The notes beneath the pieces are model-generated. The model was not told the origin of the DNA. It ran no database searches and saw nothing but the letters and a program-made list of their open reading frames with translations. Positions 1 to 9,240 of a stretch of 20,922 nucleotides of DNA are shown one piece after another. The stretch lies in NCBI GenBank assembly GCA_013054445.1, contig JAAMPI010001024.1, positions 1 through 20,922 of the forward strand, given 5' to 3'. Both the position numbers and the translations under genes were made by a program. The first letter of the stretch is position 1, and each line of letters opens with the position of its first letter. The stretch is from Cudoniella acicularis (Eukaryota; Ascomycota; Leotiomycetes; Helotiales; Helotiaceae).

Positions 1-667
1 TGGCTTTAGGACAATGGAAAGTTTGGACAAGACAGCGCGGGCCGCTTCCTCGGGCTTCTTCGATCGCTTTCCTACATCTCTTAATGTTGAGCACCTGTAA
101 TATGTAGACCTGTCTCTTCAGGATCAATTCGCTAATGGATCGAGGAACACATAGTCTAGCATTTACCGCCACAGCAAGATTACGCATTGCGGTTTCGTAG
201 TTTTTTCTTGTTGTAGTTCGAAGGGATTCTCCATATTTGGCCTTGTTCCAGAACATAGTGAAGTCGTACTTGAAATCACTGATGTGGCGGAGATTGTTAA
301 CGCGCATACTATTCAAGATAAAAGGATAATCACCGAAATAATCTTTTAGTCCTTCACAATATTGTTCGCTGAGCGACTTCGTAGCACGATGCTGCAAGAG
401 ATTCAGTAGATAATCCGATCCTGGCTCTGCGATGTCGCACAGGTTATACTCCAGCATGAGTTTGTATACATTTCCAAGAGATCGATCATTCAGGTCTTCG
501 AGGATAACACCTCCTGCTGCATCGGCTTTGAAAGCTAAGCCTCTCTGGTCTCCGTCGAAATATCGCCAAATTTCTTGGATTTTTGCTTTATGGATTTGGT
601 ATTTTCGTGCAAGGTCGCGATGCAGCTCTTTCACCAACTGGGGATTCTCGTACGCGCCTTGGTCCAT
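1..667 (-). pseudogene. 5' part of a large fungal protein of unknown function, frameshifted, runs off the left edge
   Basis: An unbroken reading frame of about 220 codons runs on the minus strand from an ATG at 667 off the window edge. It begins MDQGAYENPQLVKELHRDLA and contains SLGNVYK, LLQHRATKSL and ARLCVPRSISELIL. From memory, this pattern matches a family of roughly 1000-residue proteins of unknown function, multicopy in many filamentous ascomycetes; no function is claimed. Near position 80, just after QVLNI, the family-like continuation KRSKKPEEAARAVLSKLSI appears in another frame. A frameshift, probably with a small deletion, therefore breaks the gene there. Upstream (668-911) another minus-strand ATG at 911 opens a stretch with TAKLAQILSNSDPKVDIIAR and a plausible 48 bp intron, but the frames do not join cleanly to the ATG at 667. 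The start at 667 best fits the remembered family start. Confidence 0.55.
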
Positions 668-1140
668 TGTGCCAGGGGTTGTAATCGAGATGTGACGGCG
701 AAGAGGTCGAGCACGAAAGTTGGGAGCTGAAATAATCAGTAACGATGCAATAGAAACCGAGGTACGCGACGTACAGTTCGTGGGAAGGAAAACTTTATGG
801 CCTTGCGGGCAATTATGTCGACTTTAGGATCCGAGTTGCTGAGAATTTGGGCGAGCTTCGCAGTTACAGTACGGAGTACCCAGCGGATTTAGCCGAAATA
901 GTGTCTGCCATGTGATGGAAGTCAAAGCCACAAGTGACGAGCGCGCGAGTTGAAGTTTGAACAAACAGAAAATGTTGGGGTTATCACGGTCAAGTCACGC
1001 GATCACGTGCACTTAACAATTGATGCCGGTTTAAGCGAGCTATTTAAATAGCATGGGAACGAGACACCACCCGGTCATCGACCTAGGTAACTTCACAATA
1101 ATATCTCCAGTCATGCAACATTGCTATTTGAACTATGCCT
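668..1140. other. Intergenic region between divergent relics
   Basis: This stretch separates the minus-strand family gene from the plus-strand transporter relic. It holds an upstream minus-strand coding-like fragment: ATG at 909-911, an intron-like segment with donor GTACGT near 771 and acceptor TTTCAG near 725. It also holds a CACGTG-like site near 1003 and the AT-rich TATTTAAATA near 1040. No intact gene was found. Confidence 0.4.
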
Positions 1141-1144
1141 CCAT

Positions 1145-2019
1145 ACTCCTATAATTTTGAGGGCCTTTTTGGGTGCTTTCGAAGCGGTAAATATTTTCTC
1201 CTCTTTCAAATATGCGAAGCCCTAATTAAAAACAGGGGTTGTATCCAGGCTTTGTATATCTCATCATATACTGGTATAAACGCTATGAAGTTTAGAAGCT
1301 GCTGGCAATCTTCTACTTTTCGGCCCAAGGTCTTTCCTCCTTCGGCAGTATTCTGGCCTACGGATTCACTCAAATCGCTAGCTACACCCTGAATTGAATG
1401 GGGTGGAGATGAATATACATCACCGAAGGAGTGGTTACGGTCTTGCTTGGGATTGTTTCATAGTTTATAATCGTCGACTTTCCAAACTCAAATCGCATAA
1501 AATTCCTCAACGAAACAGAGGAGCAATTTGTGGTCCAGCGACTCGAGGATGATTTTGAAGGTGAGGACAAAAGTCCTGTAATGTGGGCTTCCATTTGGGA
1601 GACATGTCAGGATTGGCAAATTTGGTCAGGGTAAGTCTCACGCGATCGCTTAACTTATCATAATGTTTTACTGAAAGATTCTATTAGTTCATTTATGCAC
1701 ATGACTGGAGCAATCGGCGGATACACTTTTACGCTCTTTCTTCCCATTGTCCTCAAAGACAGTCTTGGATTCGACCAACAATTGTCGTTTACTCTCACAA
1801 CTCCACCTGTTTTATTTGCTGTCCTCGTAGGAATTTCCGTTTCCTGGCTCGCAGACAAGACGCACCCCGTTACGTTCCTAGGGTTATTGCTTAGTACCAT
1901 CCGTCGTCACAGTTGCTTTAGCGGTGCTTGCATTGTTCCTCTTGAGAAGGTGCAACAAACAAGCGGATGAAGGCGAAATAATTTTAGAGGGCTCGGAGAC
2001 TTTCAGGTATATTTGGTGA
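1145..2019 (+). pseudogene. ACS/DAL5-type MFS transporter relic with nonsense codons and internal deletion
   Basis: Reading across frames recovers an anion:cation symporter-type MFS protein (allantoate/nicotinate permease relatives). In order: FLGAFEA, intron 1187-1235, GLYPGFVYL, WYKRYEV, SILAYGF, then TEGVVTVLLGIVS, FIIVDFP and KFLNETEEQFVVQRLEDD, which is the loop before TM7. After a well-formed intron (1631-1687) come MHMTGAIGGYTFTLFLP, SVSWLADK and the family-like end VLEG/ILEG..FRYIW before TGA at 2017-2019. In-frame stops lie at 1293 (TAG where Q is expected), 1395, 1410 (TGA where W is expected) and 1461. Around 1855-1870 the frame jumps from the ADK loop to APRYVP, so roughly TM8-TM10 are missing, with a frameshift. 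The N-terminal third is absent. Two introns remain spliceable, so decay looks recent. It cannot encode a transporter. Confidence 0.85.
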
Positions 2020-3330
2020 TGTCAGTTTGTTTACCCAAAAGTGTAAAGGTCTCCTTGAATTAGGGTACACAACACATTCTTTTATTCGGTTAGCTTGATT
2101 TAGAAACATTTATGTACACAGAAATAAAAACCAATTTGTTCGCCGCGGATAAAGCCGTTCCCGTATTTGAACAAGGTGATAAACCTCGATTTCAAGATTT
2201 GGTGCACCCCCTCTAGATCTAATGCATATAACGCCCATTGCGCCCAGCTTCCTTTGCAAGTATTCTCTTAGCAAAGGAATTTAGAGAACATAGCCTTTGT
2301 AATAAAGGAATGCTATATAATATTACCCATAGTTTGCGATGAGTGCGGGCACTTATCTCCATATGTGAATCCTGATTTTAAGCGAAGTACCCCTGAGATA
2401 CTTTAGCGAGCCCCTTAAGGAATGGCGAGCTTTACGCAGATGTATCTTTAATTGTGATTATATCAGTATCGAGCTTTTGTAACAACACATTGAGGCATAT
2501 AGTCGCTTGTGTGTACTAACAAATAAATATAGTAATTATTTTCTTCTTTCTTAAGAACAGTTGTTCGAAAAAGCGCGTAGCTCGAGCCTCGAAATGTGAT
2601 CCAACTGAGCTTGCTTCATAGCCTTCACCTTTGACTTAATTCGAGGGTCTGGTCTTTAAAATAGCAACAATATGTTCTGATATTACGTGCAATTATTATC
2701 TTGCTGTACCCTTGTTCCAGTCCACCCACTTCTCAAAGCACTCCAGGCCTTGGCTCGCATTCCCGGAAACTGTTGATCTCAGATTCCACCCAGAGCTGCT
2801 GCAATATGCAGTAAAAGGGATAGTCCTCAATTTATGTAATAAGCTGTGAAATAAAAGAAATTTTATATTCTATTACCAGCCTTCATTAGAAGATTGCCAA
2901 TTTACAGTAAATGCATTTTATTCTTTTTAAATATGACTCCTTGCATGACCCTGGACCAGCCCTGGGACTCTACTCCTACCATGACATACGTTTCCGCCCC
3001 GCCAGCACTCTCCCATCTGAGCACGGTGCACTAAATAATTGGGTAGCCTCACCGCCTACGCCCACGGCACTTGATCAGGGCGCTTGTAGAAATCGTGTTC
3101 TGGTTTTGAAGTTTGTATAGGACATGTTTTATTGCGCCTTTCAGCCCAATCGGTGGGGTATTAAGCGAATAAGAGCTTGTGGAGAGACCCGTAACACCAG
3201 GTGCTGAGCCCAAGTTTGGCAGCTTGTGGCTTTATGAAAGCTTAGCGGGAAAATTGATTCATTCAAGGCTCGATTGATAAGTGGTTAAGCTGCGCTGCTT
3301 CCGCACACGTGGGCTTCGTTGTGTGAGACG
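2020..3330. other. Long gene-poor stretch
   Basis: No recognisable gene was seen in about 1.3 kb. The sequence is AT-rich with frequent stops in all frames. Short open pieces near 2700-2830 and 2911-3120 lack splice-supported continuations or known motifs. These may be eroded genes or random. Confidence 0.5.
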
Positions 3331-3608
3331 TAACGAGCCGGACCTCACGGGTTTGTGCTCTACAGGGCACTTTACCAACAAACGAAATATCAAAATCGTA
3401 AAATCGTGAAATCGTAGTTAATAGAAGTATGCTTTGCTTATTTTAATTCGGAATCACTAAACCGCGAGCAATGATTATTCTTAGTGATTTAATAACTTTC
3501 AAGTGATAGCGATAACTTTGGGTTTCGATAGCTTAAAAGCGGGGTCGTGCAGCCTGAAAATGCCTTGAAAATGCCCTGTGCGCACAGACCCGTGAGGGCG
3601 AGTTCGTA
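3331..3608. mobile_element. Small MITE-like element with ~39 bp terminal inverted repeats
   Basis: Two inverted arms face each other: 3331-3369 (CCTCACGGGTTTGTGC then CAGGGCA) and 3571-3608 (TGCCCTGTGCGCACAGACC then CGTGAGGG). Read on the reverse strand the right arm gives CCTCACGGGTCTGTGC..CAGGGCA, matching the left with a few substitutions and one or two gaps. The interior is about 200 bp and AT-rich, with a repeated AATCGT/GAAATCGT motif near 3385-3415, and has no coding capacity. The outer limits are uncertain because similarity fades at TAACGAG (left) and TTCGTAA (right); a TA flank is possible, but no clear target duplication is visible. A non-autonomous DNA transposon is the likeliest reading. 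The inner CAGGGCA start resembles hAT termini, but the class is not settled. Confidence 0.6.
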
Positions 3609-3639
3609 AGGCTGTGTTTCAGTTGTTCTTTTTTCTCAT

Positions 3640-3949
3640 TTCGGCTCAGGAATTTCCTTCCGCTTGGTACCCCACAGGTCGCCCGGAAAGTTTTTCCGGT
3701 CTGCGTGTTTTTCTAATATGGGTTGTTTTTGTTGCTGTTTGGATTCATTCAACTCCTGTCATTTTGCGAGGTTTATGGACCATGAATAGGGTATTATCCT
3801 GGTAAGATCTTACCATACAACTTGAAACTGATCAAAACAGAGTCCAGAACCCAGCTACTCATCCAGTCGGTAAACTGGCTATGCTGACATACTTGTGGAT
3901 TTTCAATCTGCTATTTTACCATGTGGTCAAGGCTGCGTTATATTTTTAA
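3640..3949 (+). pseudogene. Possible membrane-protein remnant, unrecognised
   Basis: Two hydrophobic stretches read in compatible frames around an intron-like segment. The first contains GLRVFLIWVVFVAVWIHS and ILRGLWTMNRVLSW up to 3802. The second contains VGKLAMLTYLWIFNLLFY and ends with TAA at 3947-3949. Between them a donor GTAAGATC near 3802 and an acceptor AAACAG near 3840 with a CTGAT branch-like site suggest a ~40 bp intron, but splicing there makes an in-frame TGA, so the piece seems broken. I do not recognise the family. The upstream end is bounded by the inverted-repeat element at 3331-3608, which may have cut the gene. It could also be chance open sequence. Confidence 0.3.
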
Positions 3950-4269
3950 TAATTTCTGTAATCGATGCGTTGTCAAGCGGTGGGCTTAAGGGGCGCAAAT
4001 GCAGCAGCTTCACAGAGACGGTATTAGTGCCGTCAGTGGCTAAGTGGCTTTATAAATTACCAGATTTGGAAGCTATGACACTGGTGAGCTTGTGCAGATG
4101 GCTTTCAATAGTTAAATTTCTGTCTCTGATTTTGAGGGGTCATACGAGGACCATACTGTGAAGCAACGGCGATCGATAGTACTCGAATATAGATACCGCC
4201 CTTCGTGCTGCCATCTTCCCCTTCAACCATCCAGCATCATACTCAAAATTCGAAGCCTCGAAGTACTAC
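3950..4269. other. Upstream region of the secreted-protein gene
   Basis: No gene was recognised. The last ~100 bases before the ATG at 4270 are C-rich and pyrimidine-rich, typical of a filamentous-fungal leader. No convincing TATA box is seen. Confidence 0.35.
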
Positions 4270-5198
4270 ATGTTCAAGATGCGTCTCACTCTCCCCACCA
4301 TCACGGCTCTGGTGTTTCTTCAAAGCACGACCGCAACTACCGTAAAGGCGCCACCACATCGGCTTGCCGTGAGAGACGCGTGCAATCATGATAACTGCCT
4401 ACGCGGTAAGCATGCTGCTCGTTTCATCACCAATTCACGCTGACATTGGGATCGTTCAGCCGTTATCGCTTCTGCCTTTCCAACGCGAGACGGCTTTGGT
4501 GACTGCTCTTCCTACCTACTTACAACTGTCACGCCGGCTACCTTGTATGTCACTCGTCCACCCGTCTTTCCCTTCTGTTTCTATTTCCGTCCCATTTGCT
4601 TGAATTTGGAATGAAATCACTTCTCAAATCTTGACTAATTCTGTCCCTCTCACCTAGCACAACCACGATAACCGTGACAGCAACCTCCCTCGTTGCGTAC
4701 AAAAAGAGAGACGATGTTCTCTTTCCACGCCAGCAAACGGCCATTCCAACGGCCATTCCTGCCTACGCATCAGCCTGCTCAGGTAGCGTGCGTTACTCCT
4801 CCGCTTGCTCTTGCGTTAGCGCAACTGCAAGCACAGCCTTTGCCCCAACACCGACCACCACCAAGACTGTCTTCGCAACAGTAGTACAGACAGCTGCTCC
4901 CACTCTAACTGTCACACAATATCTCAATGAATACAATTGCGCTGCTCAAGCTGAAGGGGATACGCCAACCGTGCTCAACATTAATCAGTGTGTTATCGTC
5001 GACGCATCAAACTCTATAAACTTTGGGACTTTTATTCCTGGAGCGTGTTCAGCTTCTCAGTGCACTGTTCAATCATTTGGCGACTTTTACTGTGCTAATG
5101 GTATTACTGGGACATACCCAGTTGGGGACACTGCTTGCCTTGATGCTGATCCCATCTATGCTCTCAAGCTTGTTTGTCCTAGCTGCCCGCATACCTGA
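4270..5198 (+). CDS. Secreted Cys- and Thr-rich protein, three exons, apparently intact
   Basis: Exons 4270-4405, 4460-4544 and 4658-5198 give 253 residues ending at TGA 5196-5198. Introns 4406-4459 (GTAAGC..TTCAG with CGCTGAC) and 4545-4657 (GTATGT..CCTAG) keep the frame. A second ATG at 4279 (residue 4) is an equally good start for the signal peptide (RLTLPTITALVFLQSTTA). After it come CNHDNCLRA (residues 38-46) and DGFGDCSSYLLTTVTPAT (60-73), then a Thr-rich stretch, a dibasic KKR near residue 91 that could be a Kex2 site, SACSC, and a Cys-containing C-terminal half ending in CPSCPHT. The CN.DNCLRA motif recurs in secreted proteins of filamentous ascomycetes with no assigned function. It probably acts in the wall or outside the cell. 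There is no GPI-type tail or extra membrane segment. Its neighbours are relics and suggest no pathway. Confidence 0.8.
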
Positions 5199-5964
5199 GG
5201 GATGGTTTAATGTCTCCATCGGATGGTTGGAAATGATATTATGAGGATATGAGTGATGCAACCAATGGGAATCTAGAGCGGCACTGTTACGACTGTAACG
5301 TTGAATGAGAACATATAATTAATGGTATCAACATGGAACCTTCTTTTTTTATTGGCTCAGACTAAACTCTCTGTCTTGTCAGATTGAAGGCAAGAAGACC
5401 GCCGTCCAGCAAGTTGAGACCGGTTGGTATTGCGGAAAAGCTCTGCTTGAGAGTCACTTAGGTTGGCCTGTGTCGGATCTTAGTTTAAATATATAAATAA
5501 TATACTCTCACTTTTCACAAGACCTGGATTATCAAGGTCGACTGGGGACAAAGAAAACCATTGTTGAAGGTTCCCTTTCTTCGCGTCATTGCGTGTATAA
5601 GGCAACGGAGTAAAGTCGAATGGCCGGTTCAATTCCAGATCTTATTTCTCGAATCTACAGATTCTACACTAGTCAATTGACGGCAATGAGATTTCTTGCT
5701 TAGAGCTCAAAGATTCATTTCTTCTGAATGAGCAATACAACACCACATCACTAGATATGAGTACCGCAGCACCAAGAGGAATATCATTTAAAAACCATCA
5801 CCAAATCACCAAATCACCCGTAAAGTACATCCTGACCGCCATCGCAACTTGAACAAGAATATTCTCCTCCGAGTGCCAAGCATCCTCAACATGCGAGCCT
5901 CAATATCATGTCGATATCCAAGACTCTCCCCGTATGCTCAGTGCATCGGGTGAAGTTACGCATT
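5199..5964. other. Gene-free stretch
   Basis: No gene or RNA was recognised in ~770 bases downstream of the secreted-protein gene. There is a short direct repeat of CACCAAATCAC near 5800-5815. Confidence 0.45.
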
Positions 5965-6052
5965 TGTAACATTCTATAACGTTCTGTAGTCACGTGGTAT
6001 ATCGGTATCACGTGAGTCGTCGGTTTAATCGTCTTGGAAGTGTCAAGCAGAT
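5965..6052. mobile_element. Fragment of the same LTR family as 17871-18136
   Basis: 5975-6050 aligns over about 75 bp with 17871-17944: both have TAACGTTCTGT, two CACGTG sites about 20 bp apart, then GTCTTGGAAG.GTCAAGCAG. An extra TGTAACATTC precedes it here, so the end may be at 5965 or 5975. Similarity stops at the GTCAAGCAG motif, where the AT-rich palindrome begins. This is a truncated copy, cut or invaded at 6052. Most differences are substitutions. Confidence 0.6.
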
Positions 6053-6053
6053 C

Positions 6054-6316
6054 TCAATTAAAATCTTTAAAATTAAAAACTAAATTTTTATTAATTCTAT
6101 ATATGGATAATTTTCCAAAAATAGCCTTTTTTTAATAAAATAATTATAGATAGCGCTTTATTTACAGTTATATAATANCCCTATATAAAAATTTANCTAC
6201 TTTANATAAAACACTATTTATAAATTATTTTACTAAAAAAAAGTTCATTTTTAGAAAATTATCTATATATAGAATTAATAAAAATTTAGTTTTTAATTTT
6301 AAATATTTTAATAAAG
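6054..6316. repeat. AT-rich near-perfect palindrome, ~125 bp arms
   Basis: The left arm (about 6054-6180) and right arm (about 6186-6316) are inverted copies. AAAATTAAAAACTAAATTT at 6070 reads back from 6300, and the match continues inward through TATTAATTCTATATAT and GATAATTTTC and outward to AATTAAAAT. The clearest differences in the core (for example TATGGATAA vs TATAGATAA, TTCCAAA vs TTCTAAA) are transitions. N characters lie at 6179, 6196 and 6205, near the centre, as expected if the hairpin hindered sequencing. No coding capacity. It is either a RIP-mutated fold-back element or an inverted duplication of a MITE. Confidence 0.7.
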
Positions 6317-6546
6317 ATTTTATTAAGGATTTTAGTTTATATATAAATTAGATATAAATTTTTTTTTAAAGTTTAAAGGTTAATTTAAGGGTATTAATAA
6401 TCTTTATAATTTTTTTATATTTTTTATATTAAGTAAGCTATATATAAATATCTCATATTTTAAATTTTAATTAATTATATTAGGCTTTTATAAAGTNATA
6501 AATATCTAAAAATCGTTGTTTTTGGTGTAAAAGGTGGCCCAAATGT
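6317..6546. other. AT-rich block downstream of the permease
   Basis: Very AT-rich sequence without open frames, including one N at 6497. The base composition is far from that of the adjacent permease and resembles RIP-mutated repeat DNA. It occupies the place where the 3' exons of the permease should be. Confidence 0.5.
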
Positions 6547-6568
6547 GGGGGGGGGGGGGGGGGGGGGG
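6547..6568. repeat. 22-base poly-G run
   Basis: An uninterrupted run of 22 G (22 C on the gene strand) lies 11 bases inside an intron donor of the permease relic. It may be a real homopolymer or an assembly or gap artefact; the nearby Ns favour poor data here. Confidence 0.9.
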
Positions 6569-6579
6569 CACGGACTTAC

Positions 6580-7526
6580 CAAGTAGCTTGTATATAAACC
6601 ACCAACCGTAAGTAATATTACGTCGTTGAACGCTACTGGGGAGCCGATACTTATGAGACAAATCAGTACCGAAGTTGTCGTCGTTACGACAATCGCCAAG
6701 GTAGGAATCGAGGTTTTTGAATTGACCTGCAAGATGTCAGTGAAAGCCAAGAGTATGAGAGTCTATGTCTTACTTTACTGATTGAGCGCCAGCCTGGAAC
6801 ACCTTGGTCGCGAGCGAAGGACCACAACATTCGCGACGAAGCTGCTACGACACGAATAGCAAGGCCAAGGTCCACAATGATGAGAATGGCCAATATAACT
6901 GCACTGCCGGCAGTGGATTTCGTAGCCTGTAGAAGGGCTTCAATAAAGGGATAGATGTAAGAAGTATTTATAACGTTGTCCAGATCTCCCATACAAAATA
7001 GTATCGCAATGTACATTGAGAGCCCGATGACCCCATTGAGAACAATGCTCCATACAATGGATTTTGGTACTATAACTGCTGCATTACGGATCTCTTCGCT
7101 CATCTAAGAAGTTGTCAGCATTTGAATCGCGCCTGTAATACTAATGCCTCGCACGTGATAGACAGAATCAACCCCTGGAGCGATTATTAGCAAGTATAGA
7201 GCAAAGAGCAGGGGAGGGGAGATTACCGAGGAAGGCGAAAGCATTTCCCGAAATTCCAACGAAGAACGAAAGTGTTTGGCTACTCCAGCCGCCATTGTTC
7301 AAAATCGTGGTGAACACGCTTGCAGCATCCCCGTGTGGTTCGTAAGTATACCAATGGTATTGCCCTCCAGAGGTAGGAGCCCTGCAGAATTGATTGTAAG
7401 CCAAAAAGGGTCCACAAACTCGACGGACCCACGTACATAGAAGCCAATGCCGCAAGACTTGAGAATGTAGCCAAGTTCCCAATCCAAACCACAACAAATG
7501 AATATAGTGTCCCGGCAAGTTCACCG
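6580..7526 (-). pseudogene. APC-family amino acid/GABA permease lacking an internal membrane block and both ends
   Basis: Minus-strand exons 7526-7437, 7381-7227, 7174-7155, 7103-6774 and 6726-6580 join in frame through introns of 55, 52, 51 and 47 bp with good GT..AG ends. They yield fungal amino acid/choline/GABA permease motifs in order: FVVVWIGNLATFSSLAALAS, MAPTSGGQYHW, VFTTILNNGGWSSQTLSFFV, then GVDSVYHMSEEIRNAAVIVP, SRMLWSFARDQGVPGW and VAFNDVILLTVGGLYTSYL. Two things are wrong. After GGQYHWY near 7350 the protein jumps straight to the later loop YEPHGDAAS, omitting about 100 residues (roughly TM3-TM5). Beyond the donor at 6579 there is only a poly-C run and AT-rich DNA, so the C-terminal exons are missing. 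Only the last part of the expected N-terminus is present. The remaining exons carry no stops, so loss was by deletion rather than point mutation. Its original substrate cannot be read. Confidence 0.85.
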
Positions 7527-7805
7527 CTGTGATAAATATCAGCTATTGCTTCCTCACTCTAGGTCGTCGCGAGTCGCACTTTTCCAAGCATACACCCAAA
7601 AGACTAGCAATGTCAGCACCCACCCACTTAAAAGCTCCCAGCCCCTCCCTAACTTAACCCACCCGCATCAATACCAAAAGCGATTAGAATCATTAGAAAA
7701 ATTGTTTGAATAGAATAGCCCATTTTCTGATTAATTTGAGCAACTCGCAACTTTATCTAGAGGCGTGGTTGTGAAGTTATTTTTAAAAAGGCTGTAAAAG
7801 GGCTC
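7527..7805. other. Junction between two minus-strand relics
   Basis: The 3' splice site at 7527 (CTGATATTTATCACAG on the minus strand) implies an upstream permease exon, but no clear match is visible. Minus-strand fragments such as MGYSIQTIFLMILIAFGID near 7720-7665 are hydrophobic yet not assignable. This stretch joins the ends of the permease and the ferric reductase relics. Confidence 0.4.
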
Positions 7806-8485
7806 TTAATTCAAGAAATCGAGGGGCTTAAAGAAAGCACGATGAACAGTCACAGTGACCAAAAGAGTCCGCGATACCCAGCAGTGAGTTCAGCCTTTTA
7901 TGAGAGCTCCCAATAAGTTAACCAATGACACTTGCCTTGGATGACACAAGGAAGACTAGCAGAACTTGGGTAAGAGATATCCATGCTCCCCGAAACCCAA
8001 TTCTTTCGTAAGAGTTTACATCCCATATTATGGCGTTGTAGGTCACCATGTAGGTAATGATTGCCCAATAGCAAAGGAGGAAGATAATTGTGCCAGAGGA
8101 AGGAGGGCTCAGCCAGGAAAAATGACCATTAAAATGCAGTTGGGGATAGCTCATTTCGCGGCCGATGGCAGTTGCCGTCGCATAAGCTTGCGAGGCGACA
8201 TTTTGTAGTCCAGTTGGGTATTTTGTCGATCGTGATAGGTATCGCCGCAAGCTTCAATGGATACCCGCCAGCGTGTGTGCTTGAATTTTAGGAGTTTAGA
8301 GATTGAGAGGCTTAATTGACTAACTGCGACTGCAATTCAAAATATTCAGAGGCTCTGAGAAGAAGAATGAAGCCCACAAGTCCCGCAATAATATACCAAT
8401 ACCCCGACGCAAGGACAATGTCGAAGTCCCTGAACGTAGGGTCGGATGACATGTCCATGCTCATACCATCCATATCCATATCCAT
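7806..8485 (-). pseudogene. Ferric/cupric reductase (FRE family) relic, N-terminal membrane part only
   Basis: Exon 1 starts at ATG 8485 with a Met/Asp-rich leader (MDMDMDGMSMDMSSDPTF), then FDIVLASGYWYIIAG and a first membrane segment ending LLLRASEYF. The main exon (8250-7918) carries KYPTGLQNVASQAYATATAI, GREMSYPQL, FSWLSPPSSGT, YERIGFRGAWISLTQVLLVF and SSKASVIG, all typical of fungal ferric reductase transmembrane proteins. An in-frame TAA follows at 7918-7920. Beyond it GSSHKRLNSLL and, in another frame, VSRTLLVTVTVHRAFFKP continue the heme-binding region, so there is at least one stop and one frameshift. The join of exon 1 to the main exon also needs a frame shift near 8250 (HTRWR / SLRRYLS). 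The FAD/NADPH half is missing. Intact relatives reduce Fe3+ or Cu2+ at the plasma membrane; this copy cannot. Confidence 0.85.
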
Positions 8486-9240
8486 GATGAAGTTTGTGAG
8501 CGGCCGTAACTTCTGAAAACCGTGTCAGGTGAGGCGGAACTGAGAATCTAAGATGCGTGAAAGGGAGTGTTGGCATCGACCAACTCCCCGCTCCTCTGTT
8601 CGTTACTCGAGTTCTGCGTGTTGTTGCGCCCTGCCCCGAGTCCACCGCAACTTTCCACGATGAATCGGCAAAACAGGATCTCATTCAGCGCAACAACATC
8701 GAAATTGATCGAATCCCAAATTCCCCGTATCATTCTACCGCAAACTTGCTCGAAGTGTCGCTGGAGTAAAGAGTTTTATGGCACAGTCTCCGTGTGAAGG
8801 GCAGTTGTTGGTCTATTTGTTGCTCTCGCGACTCACGAGTCTCGCCGCCCAACGCCAAGCGTTCACAATCTACTAGCGCCGCGAAATCACGTTGGAATAA
8901 TTTGGGAGACGGACAGGGAGTTTTTTCCCGTGAAAGATTGTTCTCTCCTGAGAACGCCGGTATGAGACCTGCTGCCCAGATTTTTCGCTTAAGTTACTTC
9001 TCTTAGCCAGCCGGGCTGTAAACTTGCTCGAACTCTCTCCACCAAAACCGCGGTCCGACTCCTCCCTCCTCTCAGCATTTATGACCCGAAAATGCAGCCA
9101 GAGTCAATAGAATGTCAGAATATAATATCCAACCAATTTCTGGCGCCGAATTTTGAACCTCTTTTAAGTGCACGTAGAACTTTTATAGTTCTGGAATGAT
9201 CGCAGCCATGACGGATAATCAAACAGGGTCTCGGATTCTC
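8486..9240. other. Gene-poor stretch upstream of the reductase relic
   Basis: Several overlapping short open frames exist on both strands between 8550 and 9000, none with splice-supported extension or a recognised domain. The composition is nearer to coding than the AT-rich blocks, so an eroded gene is possible. Confidence 0.35.

Noticed and set aside
432..695. Plus-strand 87-codon open frame
   Set aside because: It is antisense to the clearly family-like minus-strand frame.
3270..3330. tRNA-like A-box (GATAAGTGGTTAAG)
   Set aside because: No matching acceptor stem or GGTTCGAATCC-type B-box follows at the right distance.
4674..5261. Alternative frames over the secreted-protein gene (4693-4884, 5023-5244, and minus 5073-5261)
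   Set aside because: They are shadows of exon 3; the spliced frame gives the signal peptide and the Cys pattern.
8557..8797. Plus-strand frames containing TCSKCRWSKEF, a zinc-cluster-like motif
   Set aside because: Only one C..C pair of the six cysteines is present and no TF sequence surrounds it.
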